From positions 29,230,812 through 29,294,811 of the forward strand of contig JABBOT010000003.1 in assembly GCA_016165875.1 (NCBI GenBank): DNA of 64,000 nt, in the 5' to 3' direction. The position numbers were made by a program, and so were the translations under genes. The first letter of the stretch is position 1; every line of letters begins with the position of its first letter. This stretch comes from Acanthopleura granulata (taxonomy: Eukaryota; Mollusca; Polyplacophora; Chitonida; Chitonidae). Of the stretch, positions 1-14,900 are shown piece by piece. The notes under the pieces are model-generated. The model did no database searches. It had not been told where the DNA came from and saw only the letters and a list, made by a program, of their open reading frames with translations.

Positions 1-1910
1 CTCGCTGGGTATTGTGCTGTCGGCTGTATGAAATTTGCAGCAAGCGTTCAGCGTCAAGCAAATTGATGAAATGTGACAAAAACAGGCTTAGCTTTAATTT
101 GAATTCAGTATCGCGTCAAACTTTGTCATAATCGTTTAGTGGAGAGACAGGCATGATCACCAGGATCCTCAGCTAATTGTGTTCCTTCTCTTTTTATCGC
201 CAGTTGGCAGTGGATTTTCTGTCATTTGTCACCTGGGCGTCTCTATCCTTTATAATATTCCAGTAAAATGAATAACTCTTGTCCCAAGAGGTATAAGCTA
301 TACTGAATATGTTTAAGAATGAAATATATCATACTGCATATTTCATATTTGTTTACAGCCCTGTACAAAAGAAAGCACTATTATTTTAAAGCATGAAGTT
401 TATATGTGCATCAGCTTGTTTCTGTGTTTAGCAGGCCAGCTATTGGCATATTTGGTGTGTCTTGTTTGACATACCTTGTAGTTATACTCAGAGCACAAGT
501 TTCTTAGTTATTGGAGAAGTTTCTGATAAGTGTTTTTTAATATCTGGAGTCTGGTAAAATATATTCCAATAACCTGTTTCGGGTCACATATATATTACAG
601 TAATTGTTCTAACTTTGACTTTCAGCGGTCCTGATTTGCTGTGAACATGTAAAGATCAAGCAAAATACCAGATTCATATCTTCTCAGTTCAAAATTCCAA
701 ATCACTATAGGTTCACTAGATATCAGTGTACTCTCTGGTGACTGTAGCATGAGTTAACTAGCGCTCAGTTATCAAGGTATGTCAGAATGAAGGGTAGCCC
801 TGCTGGTCTATCGACAGTCCCTTATGTACACCCAGTACCCTTCAAAACAGAAAAGAAGCTTTTTTATCCTGCTTTGGTGTATGATGGTAAGAGAGGAGTC
901 GCAAAGGGACATACATGATTCAGGCCAAAGCAGTATTTCTCAGACACATGAAAAATTCATAGTATTGTCCAGTCCAGACATGGGACGAGATTTTTATACT
1001 AATGACTGTACACGCCTCCACTGATCAGGGTGACCCATCGACTCCCTGTTGGTGTTTGTTGTGCTAAGTTATAAAGAGCGACAGACATTAATAAATAACC
1101 GGCATGGAAACCAAGAAAATGGTCATCCATCATCACTGTCTGCCTTTGACCAAAATTCCTGTCTGATACAGAGCAAACAAGAAGACATACTGGCTCAGTG
1201 GTTAAAGATGCAAGTAGATGGGCTACGTAGATAAGTGAAGCTATATCACACTGGCCGTAATATTTCTTGTTCTTTCGAAAGGTCATCTCTGATTTCAAAA
1301 TCTCTGCAATATGTTCTTTGCGTGCCAGAGAAGTTAAGTTATCCCTTGTTGGAACTTGTATTTGTGAACAAGTTGAAAGTCTTGTCAGTATATGGGTTTG
1401 ATTTTTCTTTGAACCTGAGAATAGGATTTATAATATTTAATGACACCCAGGAGTGTTTTTTCTCATAACTATTGTGTGTGGAGGAATTTTTCTTAACTTT
1501 TTTTGTTAGCACCATCTGCAACTTTTAACATTATACACATTAAATGCAGGATCTTACTGCATTGCACCAGCCATTTGTTGTCACATCTCTAACATATATA
1601 ACTAGGATTGTGTCAAACACAGCCGGTGTTTCCCAGTCAATTATAAAGCCATTAAGCATACTTTGTTCCTAATTTGTCAATGTATTATTGGGTTGTAAAG
1701 AGCCGCCTTGCTTTTAATGGTCATTAATATTGGGAGAAGAATTAGGGCTTGGCACTTGTTAGTGCTGGTTTTTAACATGCTGTTGGACTATGTGTACACG
1801 TGTCATGTTTGTACAGTGTGAAGGCTGTTTGATGGCTGTATAATGCTAATTGCATGTGTGGCATTTTGTAATGCATGGAAAAGATTGTCGAAAGTCCAAG
1901 TATGTGGTAT

Positions 1911-1960
1911 ATTTATTTAATTATTTATTTGATTGGTGTTTTACGCCGGAGAAGATAGTG
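1911..1960 (-). mobile_element. SINE 3'-tail fragment
   Basis: Contains the tail signature 'gattggtgttttacgccg' preceded by an AT-rich 'atttatttaattatttattt' run. This matches the reverse complement of the 3' end of the tRNA-derived SINE at 40956-41217. Only about 50 bases are recognisable and the body is absent. Confidence 0.5.
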
Positions 1961-2329
1961 TATAAAAAGCGTTCATTTATATAGTGTGGAATCCACGCTT
2001 GTAAGCTTTTGAAACTGGGGATGCAGTGGAGTGTAATCTCTTTTGTCCCAGGGTCAGAGAAGATAATAATTGGATTCATTAAATCGAGCAGCCCATTTTC
2101 ACCTAGTCACCATGCTGGTATGCATATGTTAACAGCTTCATGGCCATTGGAAAAGTTGTCGTGTTGATTATTGATCAACTCAGACAATCTGATAATACAA
2201 AAGTTGAATTGATGCTGATTCAACTCTCAAGCACAGTGCACTTGTTGGTTTGATGGTAATTGTTGTCAGCAAGAAGAGTAGTAGATGACTTGACAAACCT
2301 CAAAAAAAGTTACATATCTCGAAAGGTAT

Positions 2330-2402
2330 ATGAATGGATGGATGAATGATTATGGCTTCATGCCACATCGTCAATAGCTCAGCCATGTCATAGCGACAGA
2401 AG
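2330..2402 (-). mobile_element. Degenerate SINE-like fragment
   Basis: The text 'ggcttcatgccacatcgtc' followed by a 'cagccatgtcatagcgac' segment resembles, with many changes, the end of the second SINE family seen near 56.6 kb ('ggatttaacgccgcactc' followed by 'cagtcatgacgacgacgg'). The resemblance is weak and based on eye alignment only. Confidence 0.3.
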
Positions 2403-2469
2403 GCATATGTGATATGTACTTGCTGCAGCAAACTAATCTTTTGTCACCCCTCGGCCAATTTTGAAGCGG

Positions 2470-3180
2470 GCAGTGTCCGTCCGTCCGACTGTCTATCCAA
2501 ATTCCTCTTAAACGCTCTATCTCTAAAAGTCTTTGTCTGATGTTCAGCAAACTTACATCACATTGACATATGGAAGAACCCTATTGATTTTCAGCAACCC
2601 TGACCTTTTTCTCAAGGCCATTGGGATCATTTGAATTAAATTTTATACAAGGCTTGTAAATGCTCTATCTCTAAAATGGTGTAGCCTAAGTTCACCAAAC
2701 TTACACCACTTTTAACATTGGCATGAGAAAAAAACCCATTGATTTTCAGCGACTTTGACCTTTTACTTCAAGATCATTGGGGTCGTTGGAGTTAAATTCT
2801 TGTAAACGTTCTATCTTTAGAACGGTTTAGCCTAAGTTCACCAAACTTACACCTTGGTTTGAGTACAAACCCCATGAAAAATAAAATTCATAAAAACCCC
2901 ATAAAATTCATAAAAGGCTTGTAAACATGATATCACTACAACAGGTTGGCACAAGTTCCCCAAACTTACACCATTCTTGCACTTTTGCATGAGGAAGAAC
3001 CCAATCAGTTTTCAGTGACCTTGACCTTTTCCTTTAAGGTCACTGAGGTTATTTAAGTTTATGCTTATAAAAGGGTTGTAAACGCTGTATCTCTTGAACA
3101 GTTTGACCCAAGTTCACCAAATTTTTACAAATCTACACAGTTTTATGAATTATGAACCTGACACATTTGCTGTGGGTACA
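2470..3180. repeat. Diverged ~150-bp tandem repeat (about 5 units)
   Basis: Units recur at a spacing near 150 bases. Each carries 'aacgctctatctctaaa'-like text, then 'agttcaccaaacttacacc', then a 'ttttcagcgac/tttgacctttt' segment and 'tcaaggtcattgg'. Starts are recognisable near 2510, 2657, 2804, 2930 and 3080. The array begins after a short 'gtccgtccgtccgactg' run. It is noncoding; the broken frames do not conserve a protein. Confidence 0.7.
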
Positions 3181-5996
3181 TACCTCCTGCAGAAAATGTC
3201 ATCCAATCAGATCAATTGATTTCAACTATGGACAACAGTTCACAAGAAGTTTATAATGCTTTACAACTAATGTTTCAAATAGAAAGAAAAAGTCTTAAAT
3301 TTGATCAGCCTTGTACAAGAGAAATGAGGTTAACAATGGGAGTCATTTAAACAATGTGAAGAAATAAAATTGATCCAGTTCCAGTGGGGTGAATTGGTGT
3401 GCAGCAGTTATACCGCATCGCGTCCAGATCCCATACTATAAACATCCAGCATCCTTTGTCACTAGGAGACTGAACTGTGCATAAGGTCCTTCCATTAAAT
3501 GCAGTTAATAATAGAAACAGATACACCAGCTGAAGTGCCTCATCCGTACTTCCTTCCTGGTGCTTTAGCGGATGTGACTTCAAAATGTGAAACGATAACA
3601 GTTTCATCAACACCCATCACTTCTATACATAACTTGTGTTTTGTTGTAGGCATCATGTGTTGAATTACCTCGAGGTGTCAGGTTCGGTGAATTTTATATC
3701 TGGTGTCTGATTTTATGTCGTTTGGGTGAAAATTGTACTGAGGGGATTCATCTGAAGATAAGGGAGATAAAACCAGGTTGGGATTTGCCAAATGCCGTTG
3801 GACGGCCACTCCAGGTTTAAGTAGGTCGTAGTAGAGTTTATTAGACATCAGGGTTTGTTGCTTTACAGTTCACGAACAGTGCCTTTGTCTATAATTACGT
3901 GAGAGTCATCGTGAAAGATTGCAACAACCAACAATGTCTTTGTTGAAGATTGTGTTGCACTCTATTCACACACATTTTAATACGCTATTGAGGTTTCGTG
4001 CAGTTTTGCTTTTTTTTGTGTGTATAGTTATTTTTAACCTAAGACTATGAACTTTAAGAAACTGAAAGATCCTATTAATACAACATTGCCTGATGTATGA
4101 TGATGACTAGAATTTAAATTATCCCAAAAAAACCTGTGGGAATTTATTTCTCTTTCCCCGAGTCATGTTCATGGTGTGGGCAGGTGCAGGAGAATTTGAT
4201 AGAAAAGATTGATATAGGCATAGCATATTCGCCAATCAGCGTTTCCTTTGGAAATCAATATATTGCTTAAACCAGAAAATTTATGAGCGTACAACAAATT
4301 GCCGAAAACAGTTGTTTTAGAGAGGTAACTGCTGTTGTCACCTCGTGACATTTGTGGTTTGTTTTAGCGGCTCGTAACTATCACTTAGAGAGGCTTGGTG
4401 AAAGCCACCATGTGCAGGCAGCAGCAAATTAAGGGTTCTCCGAATGCCGTTCAGCAACATTAGCCGTCGATCTTGGAGAACGACTGGACATTGCCATTTA
4501 AACGAACCTTTAAAATTGTCGTGTAGCTGTCAAAAATCAATATCGGTGAAATTGTTCATTTATTTGAGGGCTCCATCAGTGTTGGTTCAACTTTGCTGAT
4601 GGAGAATGGTCGAACTGAGATGTTTTTGTAGGTCAGAACCCTTTAATACTTCGAGGTGCCGAAGACCTGCACAGTTCATCGTTTTCATATTGTTTAACGG
4701 AGGACTGTTAGCTCAAAGTTCCCATGGGCAGCAAAGTCCCATAGCTAACCAAGACTGTATGAGAGTTAAGGCATTGTGAAGCTGGAGTTAAGCTTGGGCC
4801 ACAGAGCTTTTAGCAGAATTGCGGGCATATGGCAGCGGTGAAGTGCCCTCTACTCTACACCGATATGATCCCACATGATTAACCTGGGGCTCACTTCATC
4901 TCCTGTGCAATCGCTTCTGGAAAGGGACTGCATTAAGGACGTGGGGAGACCTGGGCTGAAATTCAATTGAGTACAGCTAACCTGTTTTCAGGAGTGACAG
5001 ATTTTAATTTGACCATATACTCAGGGTCCAGGTCAGCCGGCAGATTTTCTTGAAGGCCTGTCCTCGTGTGATAATTACTCCACTACCCGTTCTGCCGAGG
5101 AAAAACCTCTCTCCTCAACCCGCACAAGATTATACCGACAGGACTCATGACGGCGAGAAGGCACAAGATCAATTCACGCAACCTCCAAATGTCCAATGAA
5201 AGGACACAGCTGTCCATTACGCGTGGCACTCCTGCCACTTGACCAAAGAAATGGGCCAGAAACATTGTCAGTTTCATGTGAGCATTTCTTGGCTTTGTCG
5301 GCCAGGAATACATACTTGCATTGACGTTTTGGGAAGAATCCGACAGTGAGGACGTCTGACATTTGGATGATTTGTAGTTATTAGAAATCAAGATTGATGG
5401 TGATATTGTTTTTTTCTTTATTATAGTAGGATATTATTTCTGGATATGTGACAGGTTGCTAGGAGTTGGAAGAAAATGTCTAGTAGTAATTGTGACATAG
5501 ATTGTGTCAGTTCTGACTGACTCTGTAGGAGGGAAATGTCATCTGTCAGAGACTGACCTCTGCAGCCTGGATATTTTCCCTCCACAAACTTTGTTTGATT
5601 GGATGAACACAGGTCTGGATGGTTTTAATTGGTCCACTTACAGCGGTGCGGTCTGTGCAGCTATTTCATAGGGCAGATTCACGCAACAAGTGTCAGTCTG
5701 CTAACACCCTGTTCAGGATCAACACAGAACAGCCCAGGGGCTGGGAAGAAGCTCTAAATCTGCTCCTGTCTTCAGGCCAGATCGGAACTTCCTAGCCGTG
5801 CAAAAAAATATCTGTGATTGACTAACATCGGAGTACAGCGCTGCTCCTTTTTTATTCGTGGGGTTGCTCAGGTCCTGGACCTGTAGCCTCAGTGTGATTA
5901 TTATCTGGCGTCCGCAAAAACACTGTCAACAGGCTTGACGTATTGGACGAAGGCACTGACAGTGTGTTGTGTGTCTGGTGGCCAGCTATCAGCACA

Positions 5997-8900
5997 ATGC
6001 ATGAAGCCGAACTGAGGGCTGACAGGATGGCTGAGTGTAACAAACAGCAGCCATGGAGCGCAGCTCTGAGGTTTCTCATCCTGTGTACCCTGGCAGCGCT
6101 GTCACAGGGAAAACTCTACTCACCTCAGGCGGAGAATCAAGGTAAAGAAAAAAAGCTAAAAAAAAAAACGTGCTGTTATCTCGTCCGTTATGAATCCAGT
6201 CACGATGTAGACATGTTATTGACAGAGGTTATCTGTGGGGGTGGCCTGAGAGTTAACCAAGCAGTCAGATCTAAATCCTAAAATCTCAAGTATAATCTCT
6301 CTCCTTTTGCCTGCTCTTTAACGGTAACCAGGGTTCATTGGAAATGCCAGAGTGTCACCCAGATTTTCCAAGCTAAAATGAGGGATATGTCGGCTAAAGG
6401 CAGAATTAGGTAAACATTATTTTGAAGGCAATTTCTGATTCAGAAAAGCTGTAGTGTATTTGATGTATTCTTTTTTCTTTCTTTTTTTATTTGCATTTGT
6501 CTTCTTGCTATTAAATCTGCATAACTTTGTGACATACAAAATAGAATTTTTTATTCATTCAGTATTACCTCTGAAATTTTCATTATGGCTTTTATTTATG
6601 TTTTTGTGAAAATATGAATCTTCATGCATGACAATTTTGTGAAATTGTCTACTGAAAAATTGCTTTTTTAGTTATGTATTTTAAATAAGGGGCCTGTTAA
6701 CTGGAATGTTAATGGTAACTTAGTCCATCATTGCCTGTTTCTTAAGTTGAAAAAAAAAACACACAAGAGTTTAATGTTGTTTTATCTTGTTAGGTTCATT
6801 TACATGAAACATTATTGATCACTGCCAGTTTAGAAGGAACCTATAAATAACATCAGATTCCAATTGTGAAAACAGAAGTTGATTGAGGGAGATTTTTTAA
6901 GTGGCTGAAAAAAAAAATTACAAAAATAAAGAAACATAACCTTTTTTTGTCTTTGCTGAGTTTGTAACTTGTTAAAACGTGTTTTCTTAATCTTCCTGTT
7001 TTAATGTACAACCATTTATCTTGTTTTAGAATACATCTGAAATGATTGTTCAGTGTCATTATTTCGTATCATATATTGAGGGAGACTTCGCTAATTGTGT
7101 TAGGTAAATATGGCACTTCACTGGAACACTAAACTAAGTACTACTTGGAAGGTTAATTTTGCTTAAAAGAAAGACAACGGGCGACCAAATGTATATATGT
7201 ATCGATAAAGAATCATGGTAGTCCAAAAAACGGGAACTTTTTGTGATGTATGATAACTGAAATATCGCAGTTCAGAGTTAGCAAAAATGCCCACATGGGG
7301 AAAATCGAACGGGCTGCAAGGCTCTCAGTTTTTAACCAATGAAAGGCCAAATATGACTACAACCAGAGAAGACAACTGTTTCTGCTGTGACATCAACAGC
7401 ACTTAGTTCAAAATTTGGCCATATTGAAGTAGTGTTAAATAAGCTGTTTTCCTTGTGATTACGAGACAACTGTGATATGCTTCAAAGCCATTTTCAACAA
7501 GAAAGTTGTAGTGGAATACATCTCAGGTTATTCCCCAATGTCACAACCAATAGGCAACAATGCATGGCCTTCAATTGTAATAATAAACGGGAATGTACTT
7601 CATGCACAAAAGAGTGTCTTGCCCCAAATACTGAAGAGCATAGGTTAAGAATGACGCGACATCATGTTTCTGGTTTCCCTAAAATGGCTTATTCTTTGGC
7701 CTTGTGTGAATTCCAGATTATAAAGTGATTTATACAGTTATGAAGTATGTCATAAAAAATGCCTATGCCCGTTTAAGTCTGTATGGACCCTTCTTCTGAA
7801 ATAACTTTGGTTATTTTTTTTGTTGTCTTTTCTTGTAAGATGTGCTTTTAGCGTACACAAAGTGTGGGCAAGAATGATTAAAGACAAACAGTCAATGCAA
7901 TGGTTTTATTTTTGTGTGCAGCTGTGTGTGCATTTCTCTATGCGAGGAGACTGAACTGTACTCAGTTTTCTCTACGGGGAACGATGGAATAAGGATGATT
8001 TCTGTGTTTAGAAAGATAGAATTAGAATGATTTCTGTCTCTGATAGAACAGAATTGGGATCTTTTCTCTGTCTGAAAGGACAGAATTGGGGTGATTTCCC
8101 TGTCTGAAAAGAGAGAATTAGGTGGATTTCTGTGTCTGAAACAAAAGACTTGGGTCTGAAAAGACAGACTTGCAATATGTCTCAGTGTGAAGAGACAGAA
8201 TTGGAATGATTTCCCTACCTGAAAGGACAGAATTAGGAAGATTTCTCTGCATGAAGAGAAAGAATTAGGAGGATTTCTCTGTGTGAAGAGAGAAAATTAA
8301 GATGATTTCTCTGTATGAAGGGAGAGAATTAAGATGATTTCTCTGTGTGAAGAGAGAAAATTAAGATGATTTCTTGGTGTGAAGGGAGAGAATTAAGATG
8401 ATTTCTCTGTGTGAAGAGAGAGAATGATTTCTGTACCTGAAAAGACAGAATTAGGGTGATTTCTGCATATGAAAAGAGAGTGTTAAGATGATTTCTTGGT
8501 GTGAAGGGAGAGAATTAAGATGATTTCTCTGTGTGAAGAGAGAGAATGATTTCTCTACCTGAAAAGACAGAATTGGGGTGATTTCTGCATATGAAAAGAG
8601 AGTGTTAAGATGATTTCTCTGTGAGAAGGTAGAGAATTAGGATGATTTCTCTGAGAGAAGAGAGAAAATTAAGATGATTTCTCTGTAAAGAGATAGAATT
8701 AAGATGATTTCTCTGTCTGAAAGACAAAATTGCAGTGATTTCTCTGTGTGAAGAGAGACAGTTAGAGGATTTCTCTGTGGGAAAAGAATATGGTTGAAAA
8801 AGAAACGAACGCCAGTCTAAGGCCTGGGACATTCCTTACTTTGCTACAGTCCAACCTATTCACCAGATAGCTTCACAAAGATCATTCATTATACATCAAC

Positions 8901-11900
8901 CCAGTCCGAAGTTTTCGTAATGAATCTCGAAATCCCGGAATCAAAAAAAAAGAAAACACTTCAGGTGTGGACCTGATAGGTTTGATGCAAACCTGTTTTT
9001 AGCCCATATATATTCCTGGAGAGAAATGGACGACCTGTGTTTTCCCAGGCTGACTTTTTTTATTTCTCTTTTCAAAACTTATCAATGAAGTCAATGGCAA
9101 GTGCTGAAGTGCTAGCCCATTAGGTTAACTGAGGATGTTTAAAACTGTTTACGTTGGTTAAATGGGTAGGAGGAAGTGAATCCTGTATCTGCCTGGATTG
9201 TCACAATAGCTGGCCGTGGCAGAGACAGATGTGTGGTTCGGTTTACATCCATGAGATGCAAGCGCAGAAAATTGCAGTGTAAAAAAAATAGAGGTGGTCA
9301 TTATTGGGGCAGTAAATTCCACTGGATGAAGATCCATTCTGGTGGCCATCAGATAGGCTGGGCACAAGTATCTCCTGGTATTAATATCAGTTTAATACAT
9401 TTCTTGCTATTATCCAATCATTTTCTTGGTGGCAGGTATAGTAGAGAGGCATTTAATGGCCTCCAAAGCTGTTGTGGAAATTGTTTTAAAGTGTCCATTA
9501 AATAGGGAAAAAACTGCACAGATTGCAAGATCTGTTATTTGAGAGAGGGACTGGGAGAGAGTCATCAAATATCCCAAGTATTTATTTGTTACCTTGTCTA
9601 GACAGAAACCTGACAGCTGGAAAGTTGATTTGATATCATTGTTCTCAATGGCTATTTGAAAATTCCTATTCTTTAAAGTTACGTTATTTGCAAGTGTTTT
9701 CAAATTTTTATCAGATCTAGTGTATGTACAAGAAGTCATATTTATACCTGTATTTTCTTTATTTCCAAAGGGTTGAGAAAAATGACAACCGTATTTAACA
9801 TCTTGTTAGTTACACGGACTGTTCTCTTCCAAGAGGCCTCCAGTTAACAGATTGATCGCAAATGGGGGCAGTTATCAAGTACAGCAAACATCTACAATGC
9901 GCAGAGCAAAAGAAGGCATGGTTGATTATGTGGGGCACTATTTACAGCAGATATCACAATGTTAACCTCAAATAAAAGAGCCAGTGTACATGTAGTTCCA
10001 TACTTTAGGAGGTTACCCTAAATGGCCTAATATTTTGATGCGTTTTTAGAGGCAAATTAATGTAACAAAATACTAATATTGGTGAAAAGCCCCACATTTT
10101 TCCAGTAGGATATAGTCCTACCTACCAAACAGACTGCAAAATACCCTTCTGAATTCAATAGAACACTCAGAATGAGGAAAAATCATGCTTTAAATTTTAC
10201 CCAATTACAAAAAAACCCTGTAAAATCAGATCTTGATCAGTATGGTCGTTACATTGTCTGTGCATGTGGTCTTGTCAGACTGTCTTAAGTTCTTCTGTGG
10301 AAAAGGGCATAATGGAAATGTTCTGTAAAATTTCCGTTCTAGTGCTAACTGAGAGTTGGTTTCCAACATTCGTCTCGCCTACAAGCTGTAGGCCACATGG
10401 AGATGCATTCTCAGTCTGCAGCAACCACGCAGCTGTTACAAAGGCTTCAGGTTTCACATTTTAGGGTTGTATTTTAGATCATCAGCCATCATTGCACCAG
10501 GTTTACCTCTGCTTGAAGATGCGTGTAGGTGTAAGAGACGAGACGCTGTCTGAGGTTTTTAATTGAAGTAGCACATATCCTTTGTCGCCAGATGCGAGGA
10601 AAAAACAATGCATGAAGGGGATTTGATTTTTAAAACTTGATTGTTGATGAATACGGACTGCATAGACATGCTAACCGTATACTTCTACTTAGTTTTTGTC
10701 TGCAAAAATCTAATTGTCAAACCGGGGGAAATTCAGCTCATTACAACATCTATCGGTCACTCAGTTTAGGAGACAGACTGATGTCAAGCCTGCAGTCAAC
10801 TTCTTTCTGGTGAAGATTTTCTCAGGCTCCCTGTCCAATTAAAAATGTTCCTGGCAGCCTTAAAGCTGGCGTCACATTCTCACTAATGTATCAGTCTCAG
10901 ATTAATGTGCTCAAGGTGGGTTTCTGGGGACAGATGAAGAAGGAAATTCCTCTAAGTCCATCTGTCTGCCCGGGTGATCTTCTAGAGCTGTAGCACCATG
11001 GACTAACATTGAGAAGCATTTGTGTCTTGCTGATTGCCAAATGAGTGGGTGTCCAGGTAGGCCGCGCTGTTTGACTCCGGCGTTATTGCAAGAGGCCTAC
11101 CAATTTGTCTGAATCGGTTAATTCATCAGTCAGTACATCGAACGGTTCAGTGTGGATTGCAAACCCAGAGACGAGGCCCTTGCCTTAATGATTGCATTTG
11201 GAGCAGCAGACTGTGAAATGAAGAGAGCCCGGGTCAGTTTAGTCCTGTTTGTGGAAGTGGGTGAAACGGGATGGGTGGAGTAGGTGAGGGAAGGGGCGAG
11301 GCTTGTAGAGCTGACCTCCCAAACTTTGAGCTGAAGTAGGATTGCAATTCACAGTCTAATAGTTAATGATGATCTGATGTTTTTCATTACTCCCTAGTTC
11401 AATCCATTTCTCCCCTGAATTTTGCAATGTGGTTTGCTTTCTGAAGCTGTGGCCAGACCTCTGGGGCATATGATGCTCAAGTAAAACTCAAACCTAATCT
11501 GGCAAATTCGGTTTGAAATTTTCAGAGACTCAGCTTTATCTGGCTGATTGAAAGTGGAAGTTCATTTTACATCATTGTGCACTTTTAACTATGACTGCTG
11601 CACGAATTTTGGATGTTTTTGGATGATTTGATAATTAAATCATAGCTGGATTCTCAGATAATAATTCCTTCACGGAACCTACAGACTGATACAGAGTTAC
11701 TACTTTGAAGCAGACTGAGGAACATCAGGTAATTTGCCTGACTTCAGGATGATTACATGAAGTCTTATAAACCTTACAGTTACTACCACTTAGATCTCAC
11801 ACATGGATTCTACCTTTCATCTAAGTGATGCTCTCCAACTTGTGAACCAATTAACAAGTCAGGGTTGGGATTTGATGAAGCAGTCAGTGAATAAGCTCAC

Positions 11901-14900
11901 CAAAAAAAAAAAATTCAGTGTGGATTCTTCTTTGTGTCATAGCTATTGTCTCAGTCAACTGAATGAATGTTTCCCCTTACTGCGACTATCAAGGTCGCAG
12001 TACTGGTTCGTTCCAGGAAGCCTGCCTGTGTTCCTTGATATCTCCATCCATGTTTCCTGGCTGTGATAAAACATTTTGGAGCAGAAGCCTGTGGTCATGC
12101 TGTAATAATGGTTGTTGATGGTGGCGCTTCATTGCGGATTGGCTGAGATCAATTCGTACGTGTCATTAAACGGTATCATGTTCAAAGAGCTATCGTCGTG
12201 CAGGCCACAGTTTCAGTGCTGGTGGCAAACTTCTGCCAGCATGATTCAGCCCATCCTCAAGGAGACACCTGCCAAAGGCTATTCATGACTTACACACCAT
12301 CATCCACAACTGTTAAACAGAGGTCTGCTTAACCCCCAGAGGTTGTCACGTAACACTCCTGATCTTCTCGAAGCTGAGAGTGAAATGCAGGCTGAGCTGT
12401 AATTGAGTGTTCATCATCAAATTGTATCAAATGCTGCACAGCTACCTGTGGTTTTGAAAGCAGTACAGCTTTGCACCAGTCTATTACTTGTCTTGTTTAG
12501 GAGATTTTTGTTCATGATTTTTTTTAATACAAACAAGAAAACTCCTATTATCTGCAGCAGTAGTTATGGGATATGCCAAGACCTTGTCACTTGAACATGC
12601 TGTCGAACAATAAAGTAATCAAATTTAATAACACATTTCATCTTGGTGCACATAAATAATGATGGAAATAATGTCAGTCATTAACGGTGCCTGCATTTTT
12701 CTCATGGGAAATTGAGGATTTTAGATTTAGATGCTGCAATTTTGTGTTAAAGCGACAGTCTTGACATCATATTTCACCGGCTCAGCCAAGCCTTGATATT
12801 TTTTTCCCCTATTTTATCTGGTGTGTTTGGTGTTTTACAAATGGCTTCCAGGGGGGGAATTTCTCTGCAATTTGTAATCATGTATTAAGGCTTCTCCACT
12901 TTTGTTGGGAAATAAATGAGCAGTTTCTACAAGAAGGAAGCGGATGAATGTCTTAGCTTTTACAAAGGCTGCAGCACAACACAGCTTTATTCTTTCGACA
13001 AAATGGTGGCGCTCTCATTCCATCTTTTGCTCAACACCATGAATCAGGATCGGGAGACAGACATACCATGAAAAAAAAATCTTACAATAATCCCTGAAAG
13101 AAAATGACAGGCTGAAGATGAGATTTTTCTGGTGCTGCGCAGCTAAGAATGATTGAAGCACCAGCAATCGCCTCCAACACTCTCTCTAAGAGTGGACTTA
13201 ATGCATGGTATTGTTTTTCCTTCCATTGATTACATGTGGCGTTTGATGTGTTTCCACAGATGTATCAAAAGCCTTTTTCCACTATTTCCCAAGTTTAAAA
13301 AAAAAAAACATGACAATCTAAAAGCCTTTTTCACACGGTTTTTGTTGTAAAGACCAAAGACCTGCAGTGGTTTGCACCTTTCTAACTGAAGTAGAGCCAA
13401 TGTCTTGTCAGGAAATAGAAGCTGACGTATGATTCCTGAATAGTACACCAATAAAGGCAAGTAGGGGTGATTAACAACAGCTACTCAGTCTTAGGCGTAA
13501 GAAGAGTATTGCTTTCGACTTCTCTGGGCTCACTAGCTGGTTTGTCCATCTTCATTCCATCTTGTTATTCCAAAAACTTTCTGTTCTTGGCAATAATGCA
13601 CTGTTTCTAATATGTTTTAATTGAAAAAAAAAAACATTTGATTTCAGATTGTTGCATCCATGTTGTTTCCATCTCTCAGATACCCATTAGATACTTGCCA
13701 TTTCATCCGTGCCTTGATGTATTCAAGTGTTCCATTATAAATTGAGATATTACTAAGGATGGGTGTTCATAAATTGTTGTCTTTTTTTTTCTTTTTTTTT
13801 TTTTTTTGTCATGTGAAATAAGTGAACATTATGTCATAAAATCTGTTTCTATGGAGTTTTCTTTAAACAATGAAATCGGACATTTTCACATAATCATGAG
13901 AAAGTATTTCATATACTCACGTATGTATTACAAACATCACAGAGCAATTTCTGTGTGTAATTATGTTTCCCTTTATTTGTTTTATTATTTTATTTTTGGA
14001 AGAAAACTGCTCAGGGAAAAAAGTTAAAAACTTGCAGAAGTTGACCATTTTGTCGAGAGTTCAGCATGACTGGAATAACAGGGATTGCATGGATCTTGAT
14101 CTGTATCCACCGAGAGCTGAGGCAGTGAACTCATTTGGGCCCATGGTGCTATGGTTACGCAAAAACGTGACACCAGTGCACATTTTTGCAGGTAGTAACT
14201 GGATGTTTTGGGATCAGATATGTGCCCTGCACAATAGCAACCAAGCATTACACAGGATGACTTTGGGGGCGACTGCCAGTGATGTATCTAAAAGCCATCA
14301 GTCAAATTAAACCCAGAGTCTTTTTGGCTATGTTGAGAATCCCTTGAGGCTGAACTTTTTACTTATCTTCTCATTTTTCTGAACTTATTAGTTCTGGCCG
14401 TGTTGTAAGAAGTCATGCCATGCGGATTACGTGTGCCGGGAATGGTAAGCTGAAGTTGGTTCCGATAGAAGCAGACATCAATGCCTAATTCTTTCTTACT
14501 TTTTTGTATTTTACAGTTGTGTGAAGCGTCAGTCATATCAGTATCGTCTAACCCAGAAAAATTTCATCTTGATATGATCAGTGTTTATGATTGGTCATAC
14601 GATTTCATTAACATCAGTTTGAAATAAATCTTCTTGAGGATGTTTGCCTATCTGACTTAGCTAAGTTAGTTTTTCCCGTTTCAGAAAAGAAGATCGATTT
14701 TTCATTTTTTGGTGCAAGTCTTCATTAAATCATGGCATTTAGGTATACATTGTAAGTAAGTAATTGTAAGTATTTGTATCAAAATTGATTTAAGATATAC
14801 TCTTTAAAATTTTCTCAAGGATTTCAAAATCCATATCAACTCGGTAATTACTTATGTATTGGAGGCTTTATGACCTAGTCAACATTGATTGAATGTTTGC

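Larger units (their letters stand above)
1..5996. other. Upstream flank of gene 1, no gene recognised
   Basis: No coding exon can be recognised on either strand. Open frames here are short, lack family resemblance and lack splice-compatible ends. The stretch holds a SINE tail fragment near 1.91 kb, a degenerate repeat near 2.33 kb and a diverged tandem repeat at about 2.47-3.18 kb. CpG becomes more frequent from about 3.7 kb toward the first coding exon, which would fit a promoter region, but I see no clear TATA box or initiator. Confidence 0.5.

Noticed and set aside
8605..8832. 75-codon minus-strand frame with repeated SLREI/TEKSS words
   Set aside because: Product of the 32-bp minisatellite.
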